DNA of 64,000 bases from a bacterium (GTDB taxonomy: Bacteria > CAIWAD01), in assembly GCA_030429345.1 (NCBI GenBank), contig JAUIFJ010000009.1, positions 1-64,000 on the forward strand, in the 5' to 3' direction. Positions 1 through 11,329 of the stretch are shown in pieces. A program made the position numbers and the translations under genes. Within the stretch, counting starts at the first letter, position 1. The number at the start of each line of letters is the position of its first letter. The notes beneath the pieces are model-generated. The model was not told the origin of the DNA. It did not search any database and saw nothing but the letters and a program-made list of their open reading frames with translations.

Positions 1-849
1 CAGGAAGACGACCTGCAGTTCGTCGTACAGGGCGCGGGTCTGGTCGACCAGGGAATCCACGTCTTCCAGTTCGAGCTCGGCCACGTGCCAGGCCTCGGTC
101 CAGATCGGCGGCACGAAGGAGGTACCGCTGCCACCCAACTGGAGTGCGTTGACGATCGCATCTGCAAGGTGTACGACAACCGCCTCCTTGTGATGCTTCA
201 TTGCCCGCGCGGGGCGGTGGTGATACTCGACGGCATGGTGCAGCACCTCCGGCAGCTGCCAGCGGCGCAGCAGTTCGCCGCCGACCTCCGCGTGCGTGAA
301 ACCGAGAATCTCCTTCTCCGCCTGCACCAGCAGCCACTCGCGTTCGGCGGCCAGGCGCAGGGCGGCGGTCATTTCGTCCGGCATCAGCTGGCAGAGCAGC
401 AGGCGTCCGATGTCGTGCAGCAGGCCGCAGACGAAGAGGCGCTCGGCCTCCACCGCCAGGCCGTTCTCGGCGATCTGCCGGGCACAGATGCCGGTGGCCA
501 GACTGTGCTGCCAGAAGGACTCGATCTGCAGCAGGTGCTGGGGAATGTCCTGGAAGTTCTGGATCACGGTGGTCGCCAGGGTCAGGTCGCTGAGCTGCTG
601 GGTGCCGATCATCGTCACGGCCTGGCTCACGGTGGCGATCTGGCGCGGGAAGCCGTAGAAGGCGCTGTTGACCAGCTTGAGCAGGCGCGCGCTCAGGGCA
701 GGGTCCTGCTGAATCACGGCGGCGATCCGCATGGAGTTGCTCCGTGGATCACGAATCTCGGCCACCAGGTCCAGGTATACGCGGGGCAGGCTGCCCAGGG
801 CGACCGGCGCGGAAACGAGTTCCTCCGGTGACATGGCCTTTCGCTGCAT
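1..849 (-). CDS. HDOD-domain signalling protein, C-terminal part cut by window edge
   Basis: Reading the minus strand from ATG at 849 gives MQRKAMSPEELVSAPVALGSLPRVYLDLVAEIRDPRSNSMRIAAVIQQDPALSARLLKLVNSAFYG...; typical HDOD core (QQDPALSARLLKLVNSAFYG, LLHDIGRLLL). Open to the left edge, hence absent from the ORF track. Confidence 0.85.
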   Translation of the reverse strand, partial: MQRKAMSPEELVSAPVALGSLPRVYLDLVAEIRDPRSNSMRIAAVIQQDPALSARLLKLVNSAFYGFPRQIATVSQAVTMIGTQQLSDLTLATTVIQNFQDIPQHLLQIESFWQHSLATGICARQIAENGLAVEAERLFVCGLLHDIGRLLLCQLMPDEMTAALRLAAEREWLLVQAEKEILGFTHAEVGGELLRRWQLPEVLHHAVEYHHRPARAMKHHKEAVVVHLADAIVNALQLGGSGTSFVPPIWTEAWHVAELELEDVDSLVDQTRALYDELQVVFL

Positions 850-865
850 GCTCCGCCTTTCCTCG

Positions 866-1147
866 TCAACCTTGTTCCACGGCGCGCACCAGGCGCAGCA
901 CGTAGGGATCCTTCATGTTGCTGTAGGCGAACTGGTAGGGCACGCGCTCGGGCCAGGGCTCTTCGGCCGCCGTGCCGCGCACCACTGCTCCGCGCAGGGC
1001 CAGGGACTGCAGGCGCGTGATCACTGTGGCGTCCAGCACCTGGCCTTCCGAGAGCACCCGGTGCCCCTGGCTGTCCAGCACATCGCTTGCAATCACCATA
1101 CCCGGCTTCAGGCCGTCCAGTCGCTTCCAACTCATCCACGCCTCCAT
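866..1147 (-). CDS. Small protein resembling the N-terminal accessory domain of HD-GYP proteins
   Basis: 93-aa ORF just upstream of and co-directional with the HDOD gene; LKPGMVIASDVLDSQGHRVLSEGQVLDATVITRLQSLALRG pattern. Confidence 0.65.
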   Translation of the reverse strand: MEAWMSWKRLDGLKPGMVIASDVLDSQGHRVLSEGQVLDATVITRLQSLALRGAVVRGTAAEEPWPERVPYQFAYSNMKDPYVLRLVRAVEQG

Positions 1148-1332
1148 CCCGCGTGCATCTGCCCCGTCATTTACCCCTATCGGCTGACGAGGCTGTCTTC
1201 TTCATAGAAAAGGATGCCGTGGCGATTTCTTGACCCTTGTCGTCCTCGACTGCTGGAGTTTTCCTTATCTAATTCGCCATTCGAAGAAACCGTCCGGTAC
1301 GCCGGACTGCGAACCCTGCGAGAGGAGTCGGA

Positions 1333-2016
1333 ATGAAATCGTTGATTTTTCTGGCGCTTGTGTTGGCAGTTTCTCCAATCCGCGGCCAAGCGGGGGATGC
1401 TGCAGATATTCGTCCCGCCGAAGGCGTGTTGACCCTGGATTTTGCCCTTGGCGGCAACTTTCGACTGGAAGAAGGCAGTGGCGGCACCCTGAGCATGCGC
1501 CGCTGGATGTCGGAAACCACCGCCTTGTCGGTCGGGGTGACCCTGACTGCGGGTGACAATGAGCGTGACTGGAACGGATGGACCTATGAACCCGACAGCC
1601 TGATCGTCGAGCAGGAACGGCTTGAGGGCGACAACCATCAGGTCGCCGTCGAAGTTTTGTACCAGAAAATCGTTCGAGGAAGCGGTCCCTGGCTAGTGCT
1701 TGGAGCGGGACCATTGGCAGGCTATAGAACCAGCAACGGCACAAGTGAGAACCTGTTCATCGACGGGAGAAAATCTACCAATGAGGGCAGGACAACCACC
1801 TTCGGAGTACAGGGACTCATCGCAGGCGAATGGATGCTTGCACGAGGGCTGAGTCTGAGTGCCAGCTACATGCCCATTCTCGCCTGGGAGAACAACGAGA
1901 CGGAATACTGGGAGTTCAATGAGGGGGAATTATCCCGCCGCTCCGAAAGAAGTTCCAGTGGCTGGGACCTTGAACCCGGTCGCGTCCGCCTTGGGTTGAG
2001 CATCTGGTTCGACTAG
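1333..2016 (+). CDS. Predicted outer-membrane beta-barrel protein
   Basis: Signal peptide MKSLIFLALVLAVSPIRGQAG, alternating beta-strand composition, C-terminal aromatic (SIWFD). Confidence 0.65.
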   Translation: MKSLIFLALVLAVSPIRGQAGDAADIRPAEGVLTLDFALGGNFRLEEGSGGTLSMRRWMSETTALSVGVTLTAGDNERDWNGWTYEPDSLIVEQERLEGDNHQVAVEVLYQKIVRGSGPWLVLGAGPLAGYRTSNGTSENLFIDGRKSTNEGRTTTFGVQGLIAGEWMLARGLSLSASYMPILAWENNETEYWEFNEGELSRRSERSSSGWDLEPGRVRLGLSIWFD

Positions 2017-3380
2017 AGGCCGCTCGCCGTTCGCAGGATCCAGGCGCGTCCACGGTCCTCGCCGGCCAGCAGCACCCCACCCGAGAGCGGCTCCAGAAGC
2101 CGCATGCCGGCCTGGTCACCGCTGCCCCCATGTGCGACGATCGCCTCCAGCCCGCTTTCGAAACCGGCGCGCGCCAGCACCATGTCGGCATCGTCTTGGA
2201 TTCGCGTACCCAGCACCTGCCAGCTTGATCCGACTGGCAGCAATCGACGGAATTCGAGCAGTCCCTCGTCGGAGACCACCCGCTCGTCGACGGGCTGGCC
2301 TATGGCATCCACACGGCGCAGCAGGGCGGGTCCGTTGTCCGTGAGACGTCCGGCAAGCACGTATCCTCCACTATCCGCTTGCAGGTCGAGGGCCTCGCCG
2401 GGACCCGTGTCTTCCATCCAGACCAGCGCTCCCGATTCCTCGATGCGCGCGAGCAGGGTCCTTGTATCCCCGCTGTCCCGGGAGGCCAGAAGCGTCGTGA
2501 TACGCCCGTCGCTTTCCAGCCGAAGTTCGTGGACCAGGCCGTAGTCGACGGAGAAGGGATCCATCCTCCAGCGGCTGACGCCGGCCCCGTCCACACGCCG
2601 CAGGACGGGGTCCGGTTGATCGGCCGCGCCCAGGACGCTCAGGGCCAGAAGGCGATCCCCTCCCGGAAGGGCAAGCATGCGCCGCACTTCGCCGGGCGCA
2701 TCCTCCGTATACAGGCGCTCCTCGATGCGATTGCCGTCCGCGCCCAGGCGGGCCAGCCAGGGAGTGCCGCCCAGTGCTCCCGCCGCCAGCCAGGAGCCGT
2801 CCCCGCTCCTCTCGATGGCGAGCACACGCCCCCCGGATTCGCCGTATACGCGCTCCCAGAGGGCTTCCCCGCGATTGTCGATGCGAAGCAGCCAGGCGGC
2901 GCCGTCCCGTTCTCCTCCGAGCAGCCAGCCGGCGGGCGCGGGAACCAGGGCATGGATCACGGTTCCCTCCGCAAGCCGCCGGTCGAAGGCCGTATACGCG
3001 GCCGGCCCCTGGCTGTCGGCGGAGATCCAGACCTCGATGGCCGGCGCCTCGACGAAGATCCCGTCGCCGGCGGCCGCGCGCAGGGACAGGCTGTGCCGGG
3101 AATCATCGGCCCAGGGCAGGACATCCAGCGGCAGGGAGAAAGGGGTTGCGGAGGCGCCAAGCACCTCTTCCCCGTCCACCAGCACCTCCACGCGCGCCAG
3201 TCCTTCCCAGGGACTGGCCTGGAACTGGATGCCGGTTTCGCCGCTGAGCGTGTCGCCATCCAGCGGATGCAAGAGGCTCAGGTCCTGCAGCCCGCCCTGC
3301 GGATTCCAGCTGCTGTCGTCGCAAGCCATCGCCCAGAGCAGGCTGGACAAGGCAAGCGCGCGGACACGTCGATTCTGCAT
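2013..3380 (-). CDS. Exported (probable lipoprotein) beta-propeller-like protein
   Basis: ATG at 3380 gives MQNRRVRALALSSLLWAMACDDSSW (lipobox-like), followed by repeated blade-like segments; the longer ORF to 4148 only extends antisense to bcp/mutM. Confidence 0.6.
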   Translation of the reverse strand: MQNRRVRALALSSLLWAMACDDSSWNPQGGLQDLSLLHPLDGDTLSGETGIQFQASPWEGLARVEVLVDGEEVLGASATPFSLPLDVLPWADDSRHSLSLRAAAGDGIFVEAPAIEVWISADSQGPAAYTAFDRRLAEGTVIHALVPAPAGWLLGGERDGAAWLLRIDNRGEALWERVYGESGGRVLAIERSGDGSWLAAGALGGTPWLARLGADGNRIEERLYTEDAPGEVRRMLALPGGDRLLALSVLGAADQPDPVLRRVDGAGVSRWRMDPFSVDYGLVHELRLESDGRITTLLASRDSGDTRTLLARIEESGALVWMEDTGPGEALDLQADSGGYVLAGRLTDNGPALLRRVDAIGQPVDERVVSDEGLLEFRRLLPVGSSWQVLGTRIQDDADMVLARAGFESGLEAIVAHGGSGDQAGMRLLEPLSGGVLLAGEDRGRAWILRTASGL

Positions 3381-3530
3381 GGGTCCTCCCGTAGTCTGAT
3401 GCCACCGTCCTTCGGCGACATCCCGCTCTTGTGAAATGTACATTCCCTGCCCGCGGTTCCTTGCCCGCAGGGAAGGAGCCCGACCTGTTGACAGGAAGAA
3501 CGCCGTCAGGGAATAATCCATGGAGGTTTC

Positions 3531-3998
3531 GTGATTGCCGAAGGACGCAAGATTCCCGATCTGAAGCTGCCCGACCAGAGCGGCGGAACCCGTTCGCTGA
3601 AAGACCTGCGCGGTCAATGGCTCGTGCTGTACAGCTATCCCAAGGATCTGACTCCGGGCTGTACAATGGAGGCCCTGGATTTCACCTGTCTCGCGGCGGA
3701 GTTCCGCAAGGCCGGAGCCCTTGTCGTCGGCATCAGCCCCGACAGCCCGAAGAAGCACACGAGCTTCATCGAAAAGAAGGAGCTGGACCTGGTCCTGCTG
3801 AGCGACGAGGAGCACAAGGGCCTGGAAAAGCTGGGCTGCTGGGGCCTGAAGAAGTTCATGGGCAAGGAGTACATGGGCGTGATCCGCAGCACCTGGCTCG
3901 TAGATCCGGAAGGCACGGTGCGCAAGGTCTGGAGCCCGGTCAAGGTCAAGGGACACGCGCAGGAAGTGCTCGAGAGCCTGAAGGAACTGGATGCCTGA
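3531..3998 (+). CDS. bcp: Peroxiredoxin, Bcp/PrxQ type
   Basis: 155 aa, PDQSGGTRSLKDLRGQWLVLYSYPKDLTPGCTMEALDF; GTG start. Confidence 0.9.
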   Translation: MIAEGRKIPDLKLPDQSGGTRSLKDLRGQWLVLYSYPKDLTPGCTMEALDFTCLAAEFRKAGALVVGISPDSPKKHTSFIEKKELDLVLLSDEEHKGLEKLGCWGLKKFMGKEYMGVIRSTWLVDPEGTVRKVWSPVKVKGHAQEVLESLKELDA

Positions 3999-4796
3999 AC
4001 TCCCGGAAGTCGAAACGGTCGCCCGGCAGCTGGCACCCGCCCTGCAGGGGCGCCGCCTTGAGAAACTGCGCGTGCTGGACGCGAAGCTGGGCACCATCGG
4101 GCGGGGGCTCGGATCCTCCAGCATCCTCGAAGTCAAGCGCGTCGGCAAGCAGGTGGTGCTGCGGCTCGAGAAGGGCGGCAGGCCCGTCTACCTTGGCGTG
4201 CACCTGCGCATGACGGGGCGCCTGCTGGTGGATCACGACGGCAGCACGGACACGCGCCACCTGCGCGCCGTTTTCGAGCTGGATCACGGACGGCTGTTCT
4301 TCCGGGACCCCAGGCGCTTCGGCACCATCGTGCGCTCCATGGAGCCGATCGTCGCTCCCGGCATCGACCCGATGAAGGCGGAATTCCGCCCGGACTGGCT
4401 GCGCGAGGTGTTGTCTCACAGCCGCAGCCCGCTGAAGACCTGGATGCTTCGCCAGGATCGGATCACGGGCATTGGCAACATCTACGCCAGCGAGATCCTC
4501 TTCGCCTCCGGCCTGCATCCGCTGCGCGAGGCGCGTTCCCTGGACGCGGAAGAGTGCAGCCGGCTGCACCGCGAGACGAAGCGCATCCTGCAGGCCGCGA
4601 TCCGCGCCTGCGGCACCACCTTCTCCGACTTCCAGGACGCGCAGGGCGTCGAGGGCAGCTACCAGAAGTACCTGAAGGTCTACAATCGCAGGGACGAGAA
4701 CTGCTCCCACTGCGGCGGAAGCATCGAGCGCATCGTCCAGCAGCAGCGCAGCACCTGGTACTGCCCGCGCTGCCAGCCCCTGCCGAAAGGAACTTC

Positions 4797-4800
<4 letters not shown>
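3991..4800 (+). CDS. mutM: Formamidopyrimidine-DNA glycosylase
   Basis: [17 protein letters not shown]-terminus, C-terminal zinc finger [25 protein letters not shown]; overlaps bcp by 8 nt. Confidence 0.97.
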
Positions 4801-5816
<1,016 letters not shown>

Positions 5817-5818
5817 CC

Positions 5819-6643
5819 CTATCCGGGGAAGCGGAAGACAATGCCGATTTCCGGGGCGTAGTCCGTGGCCTTGGGCGTGATACCGAAGGCATTGTTGATG
5901 CGGACGCTGATGTCGGAGCTCAGGAACCACTGCAGGTCCGTGATGCCTTCCCACTCGTCCTGTGTTCCTTCCAGCCCCAGGTAGAGCTGCCACTTCGGCG
6001 AGAAGCGCCGCATCCACTCCAATGCGATCTCGCCCAGCTCGGTCTTTGATTCCGAGTTGTCGTACTCCACCGCCAGCCGTGTGGTGAAGGTGCCCCAGGA
6101 AAACTGGCGCACGGCCCCGCTCCCCAGCTTGAACTCCCAGTCGCTGGTGCCGATCAGCGAGCCCTCGTCCACGGTCGGAAACACGACCTCTAGGTAGCTG
6201 AATTTTTCCCAGGAGTCGGCGACTCCGGGATTCCAGGTGTAGCGGAACTGGCCTTCCACGTCCCCAAGGCCCGAATCGCTGACTTCCTGCGGCATGGCGC
6301 TCGGGTCGTCGTTCGCCTTCTCGAGCGTCGCCTGCATCATCGCCATCTCGAACTCGACCGCCAGGCGATCCGTGAAGCCATAGCCGATGAAGAGCAGCTC
6401 TTCCGTGCCCCGAAAGGATCCCTCGTAGTCTTCGTCGAGGCCGTATCCCAGCTCGTTCGGCGAGTACTCTTCGTCGCCGTTCAGGTAATACTCGAAGAAG
6501 GGGTATACGATGAGGTCTCCCTTGGCGATGTAGGTTCCGAACATCGACGTGGGCTGACCAGGGCCGCGCTCACGCTCTTCCGCCTGCGCAGAGAAGCCAA
6601 GCACCAGCAGACTGGCCAGGATGAATGTCGCGTGCCTGTTCAT
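5819..6643 (-). CDS. Predicted outer-membrane/exported beta-barrel protein
   Basis: Signal peptide MNRHATFILASLLVLGFSAQA, beta-rich, C-terminal IVFRFPG. Confidence 0.65.
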   Translation of the reverse strand: MNRHATFILASLLVLGFSAQAEERERGPGQPTSMFGTYIAKGDLIVYPFFEYYLNGDEEYSPNELGYGLDEDYEGSFRGTEELLFIGYGFTDRLAVEFEMAMMQATLEKANDDPSAMPQEVSDSGLGDVEGQFRYTWNPGVADSWEKFSYLEVVFPTVDEGSLIGTSDWEFKLGSGAVRQFSWGTFTTRLAVEYDNSESKTELGEIALEWMRRFSPKWQLYLGLEGTQDEWEGITDLQWFLSSDISVRINNAFGITPKATDYAPEIGIVFRFPG

Positions 6644-6725
6644 TGCGAACCCTCCCCATGTGGTGAGACTGTTTTCGACGGAGGGTAAACTGCAAAGGGT
6701 GGCTGAAGAAAGGCTGAATCCGGAT

Positions 6726-8117
6726 TCAGGAAGAAAGGGGCAGCCCGGACAATCGGACACGCAGTTTTCCGGCAAGCAGGGTAAAGGCCAGTTCCAGCCC
6801 CAGGAGATCGGACCAGTGTTTCACGAGCGCCAGGCCAAGTCCCGCGTGCTGGTCCCCGGTTCGGGACTCGTCCTTGCGCCAGAAGCGGCGGCAGAGATGG
6901 CGCATGTCCTCCTGCTCCAGGGCGGGAGCTTCATTGGTGATACAGATCGCAAGAGTCGCCTGCTCCCGTTCGACCTCGACCTGCACCGGAGTCTCTTCCG
7001 GGGAATGACTGAGCGCATTCCCGAGCAGGTTGGCGAGCAGGCGTTCCAGGATCATCGCATCGGCGAGGATCTCCAGCCCTTCGGCCCGCGGCAACTGCAC
7101 ACGCCCTGCATTCGGTCCCGAAGCGGCCCGCCGCAGCGCTTCCTCAAGGAGACGGACCGGATCGATGGCTTGTCGCAGCGGCTCCTCCTGCCCGTTTTCC
7201 AGGCGCGCCAGCTCGAGCAGGGCGATTACGGCGCGCTCCATCCGCAGCGTGATGCGCTCTGTGTCACGAAAGAAGCCCAGCAGCGCTTCGCGATCCGCTT
7301 CCACCATGGGAGCCACTTCGCAGAGGCTGCGCAGCTCGGCCAGGGGCGTACGTAGTTCGTGCGCCACATTGGCCGAGAACTCGCGTTCGCGCCGGAAGGC
7401 CTCGGCCAGCCCGGCCAGGCTGCGGTTGAGCGCGGCCTCGATCGGCGCGAGCTCCTCGATGCCGGCCGCCGGGCTGTTGAGGGGAGAAGAAAGGGTGTCG
7501 GCCTGGATGCGTCCCACTTCTTCCGCCAGCGCGCCGAGCGGACGCAGCCCCCGTTCGACGAGCCGTGTCGTGATCCAGAGCAGGACCAGCAGGGCGAAGG
7601 CCAGGGATGCCCAGATGGTCACGCGCAATCGCAGCAGTTCGGCATCCAGGCTCTCTCTTTCGATGGCCAGTCGCAATTGCACCAGGGGAGGCGTGTGCTC
7701 CTCCGCGCTTTCCAGCCAGGCCTGCTCTTCGGGATCCGGCTCGTCCTCCTCGTCGAGCAGCTCTTCGTCCATGCGCGGTCGAAACGCCAGGTGCACCAGT
7801 CGCCCCTCACGTCCATCCGGCAGCGGCGTGTTCTCGAAACTGCTCCGGCCTTCATCCAGCCTGGCGTGATCCAGAAAAGAGTCCCCCAGGCTGGGAGAGC
7901 GGCTGACTTCGCGCCCTTGCTCGTCCCACAGCTGGAAATACTGGTCGCCCCCCGTGTCGAACTCGGGCATTTCGCGCCCGGCGAAACTGAATTCGAGCAC
8001 GCCGTCATCCAGTTCGCAGAGGGCGGCAAGCGTGTGCGCCCTCTCGACGAGTGCGCGGTCGAAACGTTCGCTGATCGGATGTGTGACCCAGCGCGAGAGG
8101 AGCAGCGCCGTCAGCAA
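6726..8117 (-). CDS. Membrane sensor histidine kinase
   Basis: H-box FSANVAHELRTPLAELRSL, N-box LLANLLGNALSHSPEE, G-box HAGLGLALVKHW; adjacent to response regulator. True start is probably slightly upstream of 8117. Confidence 0.9.
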   Translation of the reverse strand: MLTALLLSRWVTHPISERFDRALVERAHTLAALCELDDGVLEFSFAGREMPEFDTGGDQYFQLWDEQGREVSRSPSLGDSFLDHARLDEGRSSFENTPLPDGREGRLVHLAFRPRMDEELLDEEDEPDPEEQAWLESAEEHTPPLVQLRLAIERESLDAELLRLRVTIWASLAFALLVLLWITTRLVERGLRPLGALAEEVGRIQADTLSSPLNSPAAGIEELAPIEAALNRSLAGLAEAFRREREFSANVAHELRTPLAELRSLCEVAPMVEADREALLGFFRDTERITLRMERAVIALLELARLENGQEEPLRQAIDPVRLLEEALRRAASGPNAGRVQLPRAEGLEILADAMILERLLANLLGNALSHSPEETPVQVEVEREQATLAICITNEAPALEQEDMRHLCRRFWRKDESRTGDQHAGLGLALVKHWSDLLGLELAFTLLAGKLRVRLSGLPLSS

Positions 8118-8182
8118 CAGGATCGCCGAGGCGCCAGTGGCCAGGGTGCGCAGCAGGGTGCGCCGTATACCCGTTTTCGCTT

Positions 8183-8851
8183 TCAGGATTCCACCAGGTA
8201 GCCGAAGCCGCGGCGTGTCTCGACGAGGCGCGGTGCGCCGACCGCCTTCAGCTTGCGTCGCAGGGCGCTTACATGCGCCTCGACGGCATTGCGTGTCACG
8301 AAGGAGCTGTCGGTGAAGAGGCGATCGATCAGCTGGTCCTGTGAAAAGACCTGCCCCTTGCGACGGACGAGGAATTCGAGCAGGTTGTACTCCTGCGGCG
8401 TGAGCACGACGTCCTTTCCCTGGAAGCGGACGCGACGGGAAATGGTGTCGATGAGTACCTCCCGAATCTCCATTTCCACCTGTCTGCTGCCGCTGTTCCG
8501 GCGGAAAAGCGCCCGAATGCGGGATACCAGCTCATCAAAGGCGAAGGGCTTGACCAGGTAGTCGTCCGCCCCCAGGTCCAGCCCTCGCACCCGGTCTTCG
8601 GTCTGATCCATGGCGCTCAGAATCAGCACGCGCGCCTCTTCCCTGTTGCGGCGCATTTCTCGCAGGACCTCCAGACCGGGAACTCGCGGAAGCATCAGGT
8701 CAAGAATCACCACGTCGTAGGAGCTGTCCGCGAGGTGGTCCAGGGCCTCCCGGCCATCGGCGGCCACCTCGATCTGGAAGCCGAGGCTGCGAAGCCCGGT
8801 GCTGACCGTGCGGCGAAGCGTGGGCGAGTCTTCCACCAAGAGGAGTTTCAT
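8183..8851 (-). CDS. OmpR-family response regulator
   Basis: MKLLLVEDSPTLRRTVSTGL receiver, DVVILDLMLPRVPG phospho-Asp region, C-terminal winged helix. Confidence 0.95.
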   Translation of the reverse strand: MKLLLVEDSPTLRRTVSTGLRSLGFQIEVAADGREALDHLADSSYDVVILDLMLPRVPGLEVLREMRRNREEARVLILSAMDQTEDRVRGLDLGADDYLVKPFAFDELVSRIRALFRRNSGSRQVEMEIREVLIDTISRRVRFQGKDVVLTPQEYNLLEFLVRRKGQVFSQDQLIDRLFTDSSFVTRNAVEAHVSALRRKLKAVGAPRLVETRRGFGYLVES

Positions 8852-9032
8852 GCGAGATCCGCGCTCAATCGATCAATCGGAGAGTCCTGGTACGACAGCC
8901 CAATAAAGAATACTCCTGGCGCTGAAGAATACCTGAAGACTGCCAGCCAGGAAAACGGAAGGGGATTCAGACAATCTTCAGCCTCATGCGCCAAATGACA
9001 GATGCCTTCTGGTCATTCGCCAGAGGCAAGAC

Positions 9033-9707
9033 TTGACGGCAAGGCGTATTTTAGGCCTTTCCAAAACCGAAAAGAAAAACGAAAAGCAGGGTTTGCCGGG
9101 ACAGGAAGCACTGATTCACCTGCTGGGATGGTCCGGCCAGGGGCTCTACTTCGGACGCACCTTTGGTCAGTGGGCTGCCAGCGAACGCAAGGGGCAAAGC
9201 TGCGTCCCGTGGTTCTACTGGCCCTTGAGCCTGCTGGCGGCCTGCCTGCTCGGCTCCTATGCCGCCCTGCGGGGGGACGCGGTGATCCTGAGCGGCCAGG
9301 CGGTCAACTTCCTGATCTACCTGCGCAACCTGCAGCGCCAGACCCTGCAAGCCAAAGGACGATCGCTCGAGCGGGGCCTCCCCGTCTGGAGTTTTCTCCT
9401 GCTGCTGCCCGTGCTGGCCTGGCTGCTCCCCGCCCCGGATGTCCATGATCTGCTGCTGCTGGCCGGCTGGACCGGACAGGTGCTGTTCCTCAGCCGTTTT
9501 CCCCTGCAGCTGTACCTGGCGGAAACCCGGAACGAGGAAGGGCTACCGCGCATCTTCTGGATCCTCTCCCTGGCGGGCAGCAGCCTCCTGATTCTCTATG
9601 CCGGCATGAATCGGGACTGGGTCATTCTCTGCGGCCAGTCCGTCGGTTTCCTGTGCTACAGCCGCAACCTGCTGTTCCTGCAGCGAAAACCGGCGACTGC
9701 CGGCTGA
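9033..9707 (+). CDS. Protein with two tandem lipid-A-disaccharide-synthase N-terminal-like (LAB_N) domains
   Basis: Internal duplication: LLGWSGQGLYFGRTFGQW...GDAVILSGQAVNFLIYLRNL and LAGWTGQVLFLSRFPLQ...RDWVILCGQSVGFLCYSRNL. Confidence 0.8.
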   Translation: MTARRILGLSKTEKKNEKQGLPGQEALIHLLGWSGQGLYFGRTFGQWAASERKGQSCVPWFYWPLSLLAACLLGSYAALRGDAVILSGQAVNFLIYLRNLQRQTLQAKGRSLERGLPVWSFLLLLPVLAWLLPAPDVHDLLLLAGWTGQVLFLSRFPLQLYLAETRNEEGLPRIFWILSLAGSSLLILYAGMNRDWVILCGQSVGFLCYSRNLLFLQRKPATAG

Positions 9708-11329
9708 TGGGTACACGCTTTCTGCGCCAAGCCCTGCGATCTCCGAGGCCCTGGATCGCCCTGGCACTGCTCCTCTTCGCCATGAGCGCCGGGCTGTGGC
9801 ACAAGGGATTCTGGGGCGCACACGGTGAATCACGCCGTGCCGAGTGCGCCCGGGAAATCGTCGTCAGCGGGAACTGGCTGGTGCCCGAACTCCTTGGCGA
9901 GCCCTTCATCACCAAGCCGCCCCTGCTCTACTGGAGCATTGCCGGCAGTTTCAGCGTGTTCGGAGTCGGCGAACTGCAGGCGCGCCTGCCGGGCCTGGCG
10001 GCCGTGCTCGCCAGCTGCTGGCTGCTCTTCGGCATTCGGCGAAGGGAGTCCCTGCTGGAGGGCGCGAAGGAGGAAGAGGCGCTGGAGAAGGCGCACTGGA
10101 CAGCGCTCGGCGCCGCCTCGCTGCCCCTGCTGGCAGGCATGGGGCAGAACGCGGAAACGGAGCCGCTGCTCTTCTTCTTCACGGTGTTGAGCATCGCGGG
10201 CTGGAGTCGGCTGGCTGTCTCACGCCCCCTGGGCCTGCTCGGAATCGTGATCGGCCTGAGCGGCGGATTCCTGGTCAAGGGTCCCCTGGCCTGGCTTTTC
10301 GGGGGCGGAGCGCTGCTCGCCGCGGAACTCTGCGCCGGCAGACAGCGCCGCCTGAAAGCCCTTGACTGGCTGCTGCTGCTCGTCGCCCACCTGGCCCTGG
10401 TGTTGCCCTGGTTCCTGCTGGTGCTGCAGGAAGTCCCCGGCGCCCGGGAAACCTGGATGGGCGAGAGCGTGGCGCGCATCGGCAATGCGGACTTCGAGGT
10501 GCACCGGCAGCCCTTCTGGTATTACCTGCCGCGCCTCTTCAGCTGGTCCCCTTGGATCCTGGTCCTGCCCCTGGCGATTCGCCAGCTGGTGGCGGAAGCC
10601 GGCGACGGGCGGCAGGCTCTGCAAAGAGCCTGGCCCCTGGTCTGGCTCGTCATGGGGTTGCTGGTGCTGAGCCTGGCCACCAGCAAGCGCGCGCATTACA
10701 TGCTGTGCCTGCTTCCCGGGCTCCTGCTGCTCCTGCCGGCCTGGGGCGGGCGTGCCACGCCATGGGAGACGTATACACGGATCCTGCTGCGCGGCCTGGC
10801 CTGGCTCGTGGCGCTGCTCCTCCCGATCGCGCTGGCGTGGACCCTGTGGCAATCGGCCCACCACCCGATGCAGCAGGCCCTGGGACTGGCGATCGCCCTG
10901 GTCCTGCCGGCACTGCTCCTTGCATCACGAAAAGACGGAAAGCAAAGCCTGCTCGCGGCGAGCGTGGTCTTCCCCCTGGCCATGGGCGCGACGGGACTCG
11001 GGCTGTTTCCCGCCCTGGACGAATACCGCTCACCGCGCGCCTTCTATGCCGATGTGCGTGAGACAATCGGGGTGGACACGCGCGTGCTAAACTGGATGAA
11101 CGACCGCTATTCGGCCAGCTTCTACCTGGAAAGGCACGTGCATCCTGTGCGCCAGGTGGACGAGATCCGCACACGCCTGCCTGAGGGCGGCTGGCTGATC
11201 AGCGAAGCGAAACACGCCGCCGGCCTCGAGGGCATCGCCCGCGAAGTGCTGCGCCGCGAACAAATCGACCCCTTTCGCCCGGACCGCCGTCGCGGCTGGG
11301 TCCTGCTGCAACTGGAGCCCCTGCCATGA
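9707..11329 (+). CDS. ArnT-like / PMT-2 family membrane glycosyltransferase
   Basis: HGESRRAECAREIVVSGNWLVPELLGEPFITKPPLLYWSIAGSF is typical of the first periplasmic loop of ArnT-type GT; multiple TM segments. Confidence 0.88.
   Translation: MGTRFLRQALRSPRPWIALALLLFAMSAGLWHKGFWGAHGESRRAECAREIVVSGNWLVPELLGEPFITKPPLLYWSIAGSFSVFGVGELQARLPGLAAVLASCWLLFGIRRRESLLEGAKEEEALEKAHWTALGAASLPLLAGMGQNAETEPLLFFFTVLSIAGWSRLAVSRPLGLLGIVIGLSGGFLVKGPLAWLFGGGALLAAELCAGRQRRLKALDWLLLLVAHLALVLPWFLLVLQEVPGARETWMGESVARIGNADFEVHRQPFWYYLPRLFSWSPWILVLPLAIRQLVAEAGDGRQALQRAWPLVWLVMGLLVLSLATSKRAHYMLCLLPGLLLLLPAWGGRATPWETYTRILLRGLAWLVALLLPIALAWTLWQSAHHPMQQALGLAIALVLPALLLASRKDGKQSLLAASVVFPLAMGATGLGLFPALDEYRSPRAFYADVRETIGVDTRVLNWMNDRYSASFYLERHVHPVRQVDEIRTRLPEGGWLISEAKHAAGLEGIAREVLRREQIDPFRPDRRRGWVLLQLEPLP

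Noticed and set aside
85-831. 248-aa plus ORF at the left edge
   Set aside because: Antisense to the HDOD gene read on the minus strand.
2013-4148. 711-aa minus ORF overlapping bcp and mutM
   Set aside because: Only the part from ATG 3380 looks like a real (exported) protein; upstream part is antisense to conserved genes.
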